NCBI GenBank assembly: GCA_045594645.1
Contig: JAZNYY010000084.1
Coordinates: 1-6,499, forward strand
Direction: 5' to 3'
Length of the DNA: 6,499 nucleotides
Origin: Fimenecus sp045594645
GTDB lineage: Bacteria; Bacillota; Clostridia; Oscillospirales; Acutalibacteraceae
Below, in pieces: positions 1 to 5,793 of this stretch. A program made the position numbers and the translations under genes. Each line of letters starts with the position of its first letter. Within the stretch, counting starts at the first letter, position 1. The notes under the pieces are model-generated. The model was not told the DNA's origin. It ran no database searches and saw only the letters and a list, made by a program, of their open reading frames with translations.

Positions 1-621
1 GTCGTTGGGGTCTTTTGTATAAACGCCCATTTCAGCACCTTCAAGAACACCATACTGACCCTTCCACCACTGAAGTCTCCAAAGAAGGCCGTCATACTCG
101 AAATCAGCTTTGAATGTCACATATCTCATATTTGTATATGCTGCAGCCACATCATATTCATCGCCAAAGCCGAAATGACGCTGCCAAGGCTCAAGAGTTG
201 AATAATAAATGTCCTGTTTTGCATCATACTCATAGCCTGCTAAATTCAAAGCGGCTTTTATATCTGACTGTGAAAGGTTTGAGTTTGAAGAAGAATCTGT
301 GCCCAATGTTACATTTTCACTTGAAGATGGCTCATCATCTTCAACATTAAAGCCTGAATCCTCAGTTGAGGGAGCAGTTGTAGTTGTTGTGGTGGTAGTG
401 GGAGCAGTTGTAGACGTTGTTGAATCATCTTCTTCAAAAAGATTATTGTCTTCTTCCGGGTCGTCCCATTCAAACAAATCGTCGTCAACAGGAGCTTCAA
501 CATCTGAAGGCTTTGTAACCGTCGTTGTATCGTCACCGTTACCCGCACAAGAGGCAAAGCAAGTAACAATCATAACGAGAGCAAGCATTGCTGCAATTAC
601 CCTTAAATATGTAGATTTCAT
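1..621 (-). CDS. Lipoprotein with Thr-rich linker and DUF4474-like domain (3' end missing)
   Basis: The frame is open from an ATG at 621-619 to the left edge, so 207 N-terminal residues are visible and the C-terminus is missing. GGAGGG at 628-633 lies 6 bases upstream of the start. Residues 1-25 form a lipoprotein signal: a Lys/Arg-bearing n-region, a hydrophobic core, and the lipobox F-A-S-C with Cys25 as the predicted lipidated residue. Residues 40-66 are very acidic (Asp/Glu), and 67-86 form a Ser/Thr tract holding eight consecutive Thr flanked by Ala-Pro. After a Ser-rich stretch (99-119), a folded domain starts near residue 120. It contains GYEYD, ending at Asp133, STLEPWQR (141-148), and WWKGQYGVLEGAEMGVY (185-201), which resemble the DUF4474 family as I remember it. 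That family has no established function. By inference the protein is tethered to the outer face of the membrane with the domain held on a flexible stalk. The lipoprotein call is firm; the domain name is from memory. Confidence 0.85.
   Translation of the reverse strand, partial: MKSTYLRVIAAMLALVMIVTCFASCAGNGDDTTTVTKPSDVEAPVDDDLFEWDDPEEDNNLFEEDDSTTSTTAPTTTTTTTTAPSTEDSGFNVEDDEPSSSENVTLGTDSSSNSNLSQSDIKAALNLAGYEYDAKQDIYYSTLEPWQRHFGFGDEYDVAAAYTNMRYVTFKADFEYDGLLWRLQWWKGQYGVLEGAEMGVYTKDPND
364..423 (-). repeat. Low-complexity Thr-codon tract in the lipoprotein gene
   Basis: ACN-rich coding repeat for residues 67-86 of the lipoprotein: a Ser/Thr segment with eight Thr in a row, bounded on both sides by Ala-Pro. 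It probably acts as an extended linker between the lipid anchor and the outer domain. The synonymous codons are mixed, so this is selection on protein composition and not a simple DNA microsatellite. Confidence 0.8.
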
Positions 622-627
622 AATAAT

Positions 628-633
628 CCCTCC
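628..633 (-). promoter_or_regulatory. Ribosome binding site of the lipoprotein gene
   Basis: On the minus strand GGAGGG sits 6 bases before the ATG at 621. It fixes this ATG as the start, which in turn gives a complete lipoprotein signal peptide. Confidence 0.85.
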
Positions 634-667
634 GTAAATACAGAATATTTCTAATATATTCTATTTT

Positions 668-696
668 ATTATTGCATAAAAACGCAGTAATGTCAA
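668..696 (-). promoter_or_regulatory. Sigma-A-like promoter of the lipoprotein gene
   Basis: Read on the minus strand, a perfect -35 box TTGACA (696-691) is followed by a 17-base spacer and AATAAT (673-668) as the -10 box. TG one base before the -10 box makes it an extended -10. The expected transcription start is near 661, giving a leader of about 40 bases that carries the ribosome binding site. The leader is too short for a typical riboswitch. Confidence 0.75.
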
Positions 697-720
697 TTAT
701 TTCAACTCAAATCGGCTCTA

Positions 721-749
721 TTGATTTTTTAACTGTGTTATGATATTAT
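721..749 (+). promoter_or_regulatory. Sigma-A-like promoter of the ahcY operon
   Basis: TTGATT (721-726) as -35, a 17-base spacer, and TATTAT (744-749) as -10, with TG at 741-742 giving an extended -10. The expected transcription start is near 756, about 29 bases before the ahcY start codon. TATAAT at 749-754 is an alternative -10 but would need a much weaker -35 at 17-base spacing. The position of this promoter excludes the in-frame ATG at 740 as the translation start. Confidence 0.7.
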
Positions 750-772
750 ATAATGTAATAAATAAAAGTATC

Positions 773-776
773 GGAG
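773..776 (+). promoter_or_regulatory. Ribosome binding site deciding the ahcY start
   Basis: GGAG with 8 bases to the ATG at 785. An in-frame ATG at 740 would add 15 residues but has no Shine-Dalgarno sequence and lies inside the promoter, so 785 is preferred. Confidence 0.85.
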
Positions 777-784
777 ATAGAATT

Positions 785-2029
785 ATGAGTCTTGTACGCG
801 ACATTTCACTTTATGAATCAGGCCAGCAGAAAATCAACTGGGTAAAAGCACATATGCCCGTGCTAAGAAGTATTGAAAAGGATTTTTCAGAAAGCAAGCC
901 TTTTAAAAACTTAAAGGTGGCACTTTCAATTCATCTTGAAGCAAAAACCGCATATCTTTGCACAGTTTTGGCAGCGGGCGGAGCAGAAATGTATGTAACG
1001 GGCTCAAATCCTCTTTCAACACAAGACGATGTTGCAGCAGCTTTGGCTCACAACGGGCTCAATGTTTTTGCGTGGTATAACGCAACTGCCGAAGAATACA
1101 AAAAACATCTCAAATGCGTAATCGAAGCAGGTCCCGATGTTATTATTGACGACGGCGGCGACCTTGTAAATCTTATTCACAACGAATACCCCGAGCTTCT
1201 TCCAAAAGTGCTTGGCGGATGTGAAGAGACAACAACCGGCATTATCCGCCTTGTTTCAATGGCAAGAGACGGCGAACTCAAGTTCCCCATGATTGCTGTT
1301 AACAATGCGAAATGTAAATATCTTTTTGACAACCGTTACGGCACAGGTCAGTCTGTGTGGGACGGAATTAACAGAACAACAAACCTTATCGTTGCAGGTA
1401 AAACCGTAGTTGTTGCGGGCTACGGCTGGTGCGGTAAGGGCGTTGCAATGCGCGCAAAAGGGCTTAACGCTCAGGTAATCGTTACAGAAATCGACCCCAT
1501 TAAAGCTATGGAGGCTCGTATGGACGGTTTTGATGTAATGGAAATGGAAGAAGCCGCAAAATACGGTGATTTCTTTGTAACAGTTACAGGCTGTAAGGAT
1601 GTTATCACAAAAAAGGCTTTCGTCAATATGAAGGACGGCGCAATTCTTTGCAACGCAGGTCATTTTAATGTAGAAATTAATCTTCCAGAGCTTGAGGAAT
1701 TAGCGGTTAAAATTGAACCTCAAAGAAAGAATATTATGGGATACACACTCGCTGACGGCAGAACAATCAGTGTTATTGCCGAGGGCAGACTTGTAAACCT
1801 TGCGGCAGGCGACGGCCACCCTGCAGAGATTATGGATATGAGCTTTTCTATTCAGGCTCTCTGTGCAGAGTATATCGTTAAAAACAACAAGAGCCTTGAG
1901 CCTTCTGTAATTGATGTTCCTGAGGAAATTGACAGAAAGGTAGCCTTGAGAAAGCTTAACAGCTGGGGAACTCAGATTGACACTCTCACTCCCGAGCAGG
2001 AAAAGTACATCAACAGCTGGAATGTTTAA
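785..2029 (+). CDS. ahcY: Adenosylhomocysteinase (S-adenosylhomocysteine hydrolase), Thermotoga/archaeal type
   Basis: This 414-residue NAD-dependent cytosolic enzyme reversibly splits S-adenosylhomocysteine into adenosine and homocysteine, relieving product inhibition of methyltransferases. Substrate-domain motifs are SIHLEAKTA (48-56), DDGG (122-125) and EETTTG (147-152). The hinge/active-site stretch 173-190 holds Lys178, Asp182 and Asn183, which match the catalytic Lys, Asp and Asn of the human enzyme. The Rossmann motif GYGWCGKG (212-219) is followed by Glu235 at the position that binds the NAD ribose. NAGH (290-293) and NLAAGDGHP (338-346) complete the site. It lacks the insert of the long bacterial enzymes and ends in a Thermotoga/archaeal-like tail without the C-terminal Lys/Tyr pair that reaches the partner subunit's NAD in canonical enzymes. 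Some archaeal relatives prefer S-inosylhomocysteine, so the true substrate could differ. It is the first gene of a likely three-gene operon. Confidence 0.95.
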   Translation: MSLVRDISLYESGQQKINWVKAHMPVLRSIEKDFSESKPFKNLKVALSIHLEAKTAYLCTVLAAGGAEMYVTGSNPLSTQDDVAAALAHNGLNVFAWYNATAEEYKKHLKCVIEAGPDVIIDDGGDLVNLIHNEYPELLPKVLGGCEETTTGIIRLVSMARDGELKFPMIAVNNAKCKYLFDNRYGTGQSVWDGINRTTNLIVAGKTVVVAGYGWCGKGVAMRAKGLNAQVIVTEIDPIKAMEARMDGFDVMEMEEAAKYGDFFVTVTGCKDVITKKAFVNMKDGAILCNAGHFNVEINLPELEELAVKIEPQRKNIMGYTLADGRTISVIAEGRLVNLAAGDGHPAEIMDMSFSIQALCAEYIVKNNKSLEPSVIDVPEEIDRKVALRKLNSWGTQIDTLTPEQEKYINSWNV

Positions 2030-2031
2030 TT

Positions 2032-2985
2032 ATGAATAACACCGATTTTAGATATACGGGGGATTTGTGCCCTGTATGTAACGAAAAATTTAAGTCCGAG
2101 GACGATGTTGTTGTTTGCCCTCTTTGCGGAACGCCCCATCATCGTGAGTGCTATAAGAAAAACGGCGAATGTGCACACAATGAAAAGCATAGTGACGGCT
2201 ATCGTTGGGAGTCTTCTCTCACAAATATCCCAACCTCTCCCGAAAATGTTGAAAATCCCGTTTCGCCATTCATTCAAAACAGTGAACCGAGTGAGGCTCA
2301 CAACTCTCGCGATGCGGCATCAACAGTTTTCTGGGCTAATCAGCAAAACCCCTTTGACGCATACCCGAAAGAGCTTTGCGAGGGTGTTGCAACAGAAGAA
2401 GCCGCCGAATTTGTGCAGATGAATGCTTTTAAATATCTGCAGAACTTCTTTTATCAGAAATCAGGTAAAAGAACTTTTAACTGGGCAGCATTTATCTTTG
2501 CACCGTATTGGTTTTTCTACAGAAAGCTCTATAAATTAGGCATTATTTTTCTTGCAATTATGCTTGCAATGTCAATTGTCTTTTCTCTTCCGCCGTCAGT
2601 TCAAAAATTTGTTGCCGATTCAAACGAATGGTATGAAAAATACGGCGATGTTGAAGATTTGACCGAAGAAGAAATGATAAACGCCGTTGCCGAGCAAAAA
2701 GAAATTTATATGAGCAACCCTATGGGTGTGGCGATTACAATTGCCGAGGGAGTTTTATCTCTTGCAATTCAGCTTTTCATCGGTTTTAAAGCAAACAAAT
2801 GGTATTATGACCACACGGTTTCAAAAATTAAGCAGATTAAATCAGAGTTTTCTGAGCCCGAAATCCGTAAGCTTAACTTCTATAAGCAGGGCGGAATGTC
2901 AATGGGCCACGCTTTTCTTGCAGTTCTCGCCAACAATGTAATTGTTATGGCTATAAATATGTTATTCACGGCGTTAAATATATAA
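2032..2985 (+). CDS. Membrane protein with N-terminal prokaryotic RING-like zinc module and DUF2628-like region
   Basis: This 317-residue protein starts 2 bases after the ahcY stop with only a weak ribosome site (GGA at 2018-2020), suggesting translational coupling. Residues 13-53 form a Cys/His cluster: Cys13-X2-Cys16, Cys29-X2-Cys32, His36/His37, Cys40, Cys47, His49 and His53. The spacing fits a cross-brace RING of the prokaryotic RING finger type (Prok-RING family, from memory) binding two zinc ions. Residues 60-115 are Ser/Pro/Asn-rich and probably disordered. Residues 116-145 look like an amphipathic helix. FNWAAFIFAPYWFFYRKLY (149-167) matches the DUF2628 signature I remember. Hydrophobic segments lie at about 168-188, 231-251 and 290-315, with an acidic loop (196-227) between the first two. 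A basic stretch after the second segment (253-271) suggests a cytoplasmic side. The function is unknown. By inference a cytoplasmic zinc module is tethered to the membrane. Bacterial RING-like domains need not be ubiquitin ligases. Confidence 0.85.
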   Translation: MNNTDFRYTGDLCPVCNEKFKSEDDVVVCPLCGTPHHRECYKKNGECAHNEKHSDGYRWESSLTNIPTSPENVENPVSPFIQNSEPSEAHNSRDAASTVFWANQQNPFDAYPKELCEGVATEEAAEFVQMNAFKYLQNFFYQKSGKRTFNWAAFIFAPYWFFYRKLYKLGIIFLAIMLAMSIVFSLPPSVQKFVADSNEWYEKYGDVEDLTEEEMINAVAEQKEIYMSNPMGVAITIAEGVLSLAIQLFIGFKANKWYYDHTVSKIKQIKSEFSEPEIRKLNFYKQGGMSMGHAFLAVLANNVIVMAINMLFTALNI

Positions 2986-2991
2986 AAAATT

Positions 2992-2996
2992 AGGAG
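2992..2996 (+). promoter_or_regulatory. Ribosome binding site of galU
   Basis: AGGAG with 9 bases to the ATG at 3006. It lies in a 20-base gap after the preceding gene, which supports co-transcription with independent translation initiation. Confidence 0.85.
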
Positions 2997-3005
2997 ATTG
3001 GTTTT

Positions 3006-3881
3006 ATGAAAATCACAAAGGCAATTATCCCCGCAGCAGGACTTGGCACAAGAGTTCTGCCCGCATCAAAGGCAGTTCCCAAGGAAATGCTCAACATTGT
3101 TGATAAGCCCGCTATTCAGTATCTTGTTGAAGAAGCGGCAAAATCAGGAATTACTGATGTTCTCATCATCACAAACCGCGGTAAAGGTGTTATTGAAGAC
3201 CACTTCGACCACGCTTATGAGCTTGAGGATAAACTCAGTAAAAATCCCGACAAAAAAGAGCTTTATGACTCTGTTCTTGAGTGCTCACAGCTTTGCAACA
3301 CTTACTTCCTCCGTCAAAAAGAAACCGGCGGACTTGGTCACGCAGTTCTCTGCGCAAAGAATTTCGTAGGTAACGAGCCTTTTGCAATTCTTTACGGTGA
3401 CGATGTTTTCATTTCAGATGGCGAGCCCGTTACAAAACAGCTTATTGATGCTTATGAAAAATACGGCAAGGGCGTTGTTGGTGTTAAAGAAGTTCCCGCA
3501 AAGGATGTTTGCAAATACTGCTCACTTGCAGTTGAGCCAATCACAGACAAGGCCTTTAACTGCACAGATATGATTGAAAAACCCAAGCCCGAAGAGATTA
3601 TGTCAAATTATTCAATTCTCGGCAGAGTTGTAATGCCACCCGAAATTTTTGACATTCTCGAAAGCACTCCCAAAGGTGCAGGCGGAGAATTACAGCTTAC
3701 AGATGCTATGAAAACTCTTGCGCAGACAAAGGGCGTTATCGCTCTTGATTACGAGGGCACCCGTTACGATATGGGTAACAAAATGGGTATTATGAAAGCA
3801 AACTGTGAGGTTGCTCTCAAGCACCCCGAAATCAGCGAGGATTTCAAGGCATACATTAAGGAATTGGCAAAGACATTATAA
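3006..3881 (+). CDS. galU: UTP-glucose-1-phosphate uridylyltransferase
   Basis: This 291-residue cytosolic nucleotidyltransferase, the usual length for bacterial GalU, makes UDP-glucose and pyrophosphate from UTP and glucose-1-phosphate. UDP-glucose feeds glycolipid, teichoic-acid and polysaccharide synthesis and galactose use. The N-terminal nucleotide-binding loop AAGLGTRVLPASK (10-22) is followed by the PKEML element (25-29). GLGHAVLCAK (109-118), GDD (131-133, metal/nucleotide site), EKPKP (191-195), GAGGELQLTDA (224-234) and GTRYDMGNKMG (251-261) are all family-diagnostic and intact. It is the last gene of the likely ahcY operon and is followed by a strong terminator. The pathway link to ahcY is not obvious. 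A related sugar such as UDP-GlcNAc is unlikely given the match to GalU motifs rather than GlmU. Confidence 0.95.
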   Translation: MKITKAIIPAAGLGTRVLPASKAVPKEMLNIVDKPAIQYLVEEAAKSGITDVLIITNRGKGVIEDHFDHAYELEDKLSKNPDKKELYDSVLECSQLCNTYFLRQKETGGLGHAVLCAKNFVGNEPFAILYGDDVFISDGEPVTKQLIDAYEKYGKGVVGVKEVPAKDVCKYCSLAVEPITDKAFNCTDMIEKPKPEEIMSNYSILGRVVMPPEIFDILESTPKGAGGELQLTDAMKTLAQTKGVIALDYEGTRYDMGNKMGIMKANCEVALKHPEISEDFKAYIKELAKTL

Positions 3882-3897
3882 GAACATATATGATTAA

Positions 3898-3925
3898 GGG
3901 CGGATTTTTCACATCCGTCCTTTTT
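3898..3925 (+). terminator. Rho-independent terminator after galU
   Basis: GGGCGGAT (3898-3905) pairs with ATCCGTCC (3913-3920) over 8 base pairs with one G-U pair and a 7-base loop, followed by five T. It starts 16 bases after the galU stop, closing the ahcY-galU transcription unit. Confidence 0.9.
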
Positions 3926-3926
3926 A

Positions 3927-3955
3927 TTGCAATTTTATATGAAACATACTATAAT
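3927..3955 (+). promoter_or_regulatory. Promoter of the secreted amidase gene
   Basis: TTGCAA (3927-3932) as -35, a 17-base spacer, and a perfect TATAAT (3950-3955) as -10. The -35 box begins one base after the T-tract of the galU terminator. The transcription start is expected near 3962, leaving a leader of about 28 bases before the ATG at 3990. A TTGACA at 3957-3962 has no -10 partner and is probably coincidental. Confidence 0.75.
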
Positions 3956-3989
3956 ATTGACATAATCCTACAAAATTCGGGGTGGAATT

Positions 3990-5735
3990 ATGAAAAAAGT
4001 CCTGTCTTTTACACTTGTGGTGCTTATGTGCTTTTCGTCGATAATTTTTATATCTGCCGAAAACGAAGTAAGCAAAGACCAGCTTTTAGCCTCTTTGTAT
4101 GACGCGGATATAGCCGAAATTCGCGAGGCAATCAATTCAAAAAAGGTCACCTGCGAAGAATTGACCCGATACTATCTTTACCGAATTCAAAAATATGACA
4201 GTGAATTCAACTGCTTTATTTCAATCTGCTCCGACGCTATTGATGTAGCTAAGGAACGCGACGAGGCTCTCGCAAAAGGCAAAAACAGTGGGCTTCTTTT
4301 CGGTGTACCCGTAGTGATTAAGGATAATATGGATTTAACGGGCTATTACACCACCAACGGACACAAAACTGACGAGCTGACAATTGCCGACAGTAATGCG
4401 GATGTGGTAAATTATCTTCTTCGCGAGGGCGCGGTTATAATTGCAAAAACCAATATGAGCACCGATGCGCAAGATGCCCGAATAAGCTATAGCGAAATTG
4501 CGGGAGAAACACAGAATGCGTATTCTGCGTTATTGGCTTCTGGCGGTTCTTCGGGCGGTACGGCGGTTGCGGTAAGCCTTAATTTTGCCGCCGCAGGACT
4601 TGGCACAGACACCAACTCCTCACTTCGTATTCCCGCAATTCTCAACGGCTGTGTTTCGCTTCGTTCCACATTTGGACTTGTTTCTACCGACGGTATTACA
4701 ATGCTCAACGGTAGCCGTGATGTTGCAGGTGCAATAACACGAACAGTTTATGACCAAGCGGTTATGATGGATGTGCTCACGCAGGGCGAATACAATTATA
4801 CAAAAAACCTTGATAAAAACGCTCTCAAAGGGGCTAAAATCGGCATACTTTCAGAGCTTACATATCCGATTACAAACTTAAATGAGTATGATAAAGCTAC
4901 CTTGCGTTCGCAGACTTGGAACGAGCTTAATGACCGCGCAAAGAAATCGAATTATGACAGTGAAGTTCTCACCGCCTTTGAAAATGCAGTAAAAGAGCTT
5001 GAAAAATGTGGTGCAGAGGTTGTCACAATCTCAATGCCGAATTTATTTAATTTATCCGATAAAACCTTTAACTCCTCAAAAACAGCCCTCAAAAAAGCTC
5101 TTTATGAGGATTTCAAAAAGGTAGTTAAAGATAATGGCGTTGACGCGGTGATTTTCCCCACATATTCATCAACTCCGCTGAAATCAGGCAAGGATGAAAA
5201 CGGAAAATATTGGAATGCGTGGAGTCAGGTGTTTATAAACAACTGCCGTACATTATCCCCCTCAGCAAGCATACCTGAAATGTCGGTGCTCATAGGTCAG
5301 CACTCCTCAGGCGCGGGAATAGGTATGGAAATCGCATCACTTAAAAACAGCGAGCAACTTCTTTTGGATTTTGCTTATTCCTACACGCAAAGCTATGACC
5401 ACCGCGTAACACCTAAAACTGTTCCCCACCTTAACGGAAGTCTCACCGCCGAATTAACCCTTGATTTCTTTGAAAAACAAGAAATTCAAAATGTTAGTGG
5501 AACAGTTACCGAGCCCTCATCAACCGAAACAACCACAGAGAGCACAACCACCACTACAACTGAAACTTCAACAACTACTACAACAGCCCCCGAAACAACT
5601 ACCGCACCCAATGAAGATAATACGGACAAGCCCGAAAATAAAGTTTTAAAAATAGTTGTGCCGATTGTGATAGCAGTGCTCGCTTTAGGTATTGGCGTTG
5701 GTGTGTATTTGATAATTAAAAAGAAAAAGCGATAA
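3990..5735 (+). CDS. Secreted, membrane-anchored amidase-signature hydrolase
   Basis: This 581-residue protein belongs to the amidase signature family, which hydrolyses amide bonds with a Ser-cisSer-Lys triad. Residues 1-23 are a signal peptide (Lys-Lys, hydrophobic core, likely cut after Ala23). The enzyme domain spans roughly 36-490. Lys111 in GVPVVIKDN, Ser187 in GGSSGG (185-190) and Ser211 in GTDTNSSLRIP (205-215) align with the triad, and the 24-residue spacing of the two Ser matches fatty acid amide hydrolase. The usual Gly-Gly before the nucleophile is Asn-Ser here. The region from about 350 to 385, between the MP(N) strand and VDAVIFPT, looks shorter than in GatA-like members. Residues 505-540 are a Thr-rich linker, 552-576 a transmembrane helix, and 577-581 a basic stop-transfer tail, so the enzyme faces outward. 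The start has a G-rich ribosome site (3979-3986). No GatB or GatC gene is adjacent and the protein is exported, so it is not GatA. The substrate is unknown; peptide, peptidoglycan or small-molecule amides are all possible. Confidence 0.88.
   Translation: MKKVLSFTLVVLMCFSSIIFISAENEVSKDQLLASLYDADIAEIREAINSKKVTCEELTRYYLYRIQKYDSEFNCFISICSDAIDVAKERDEALAKGKNSGLLFGVPVVIKDNMDLTGYYTTNGHKTDELTIADSNADVVNYLLREGAVIIAKTNMSTDAQDARISYSEIAGETQNAYSALLASGGSSGGTAVAVSLNFAAAGLGTDTNSSLRIPAILNGCVSLRSTFGLVSTDGITMLNGSRDVAGAITRTVYDQAVMMDVLTQGEYNYTKNLDKNALKGAKIGILSELTYPITNLNEYDKATLRSQTWNELNDRAKKSNYDSEVLTAFENAVKELEKCGAEVVTISMPNLFNLSDKTFNSSKTALKKALYEDFKKVVKDNGVDAVIFPTYSSTPLKSGKDENGKYWNAWSQVFINNCRTLSPSASIPEMSVLIGQHSSGAGIGMEIASLKNSEQLLLDFAYSYTQSYDHRVTPKTVPHLNGSLTAELTLDFFEKQEIQNVSGTVTEPSSTETTTESTTTTTTETSTTTTTAPETTTAPNEDNTDKPENKVLKIVVPIVIAVLALGIGVGVYLIIKKKKR
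5502..5609 (+). repeat. Low-complexity Thr-codon tract in the amidase gene
   Basis: This coding repeat for residues 505-540 is mostly Thr with spaced Glu and Ser, and includes runs of six and five Thr. It ends in two Ala-Pro units. It joins the catalytic domain to the C-terminal membrane helix. Mixed ACN codons argue for selection at the protein level. It resembles the tract in the lipoprotein at 364-423. Confidence 0.8.
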
Positions 5736-5748
5736 AACGATATAACAA

Positions 5749-5783
5749 AACCGCCCATCGTAATTGATGAGCGGTTATTTTTT
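5749..5783. terminator. Bidirectional terminator between the amidase gene and pnp
   Basis: AACCGCCCATC (5749-5759) pairs with GATGAGCGGTT (5766-5776) over 11 positions with one C-A mismatch and a 6-base loop. On the plus strand it is followed by a six-T run (5778-5783). On the minus strand the stem is followed by TTGTT, with a T run of four including the stem end. It lies 13 bases after the amidase stop and 10 bases after the pnp stop, so it can serve both convergent genes. It is stronger for the amidase side. Confidence 0.85.
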
Positions 5784-5793
5784 GTTTGTTTAA

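Noticed and set aside
299..637. Plus-strand open frame with a Val/Ser-rich product
   Set aside because: It is the antisense shadow of the lipoprotein gene; the Val run is the complement of the Thr codons. It has no ribosome site or promoter.
709..727. Inverted repeat AAATC / GATTT in the divergent promoter gap
   Set aside because: Only 5 base pairs in AT-rich DNA with an uneven placement over the -35 box; expected by chance.
740..784. Upstream in-frame ATG extending AhcY by 15 residues
   Set aside because: It lies inside the predicted promoter, has no ribosome binding site, and the added residues are not part of the AhcY family. The ATG at 785 has GGAG at proper spacing.
756..784. Possible SAM or SAH riboswitch before ahcY
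   Set aside because: The leader predicted from the promoter is only about 29 bases and shows no stem structure, too short for these riboswitches.
1256..1663. Minus-strand open frame of 135 codons inside ahcY
   Set aside because: Cys-rich antisense product with no start signals, overlapping a well-conserved enzyme gene.
3890..4102. Small plus-strand open frame of 70 codons
   Set aside because: It spans the galU terminator, the amidase promoter and the amidase start in another frame; there is no ribosome site before its ATG.
5486..5758. Minus-strand open frame with Val-rich product
   Set aside because: Antisense shadow of the amidase Thr tract and transmembrane segment, overlapping the terminator.
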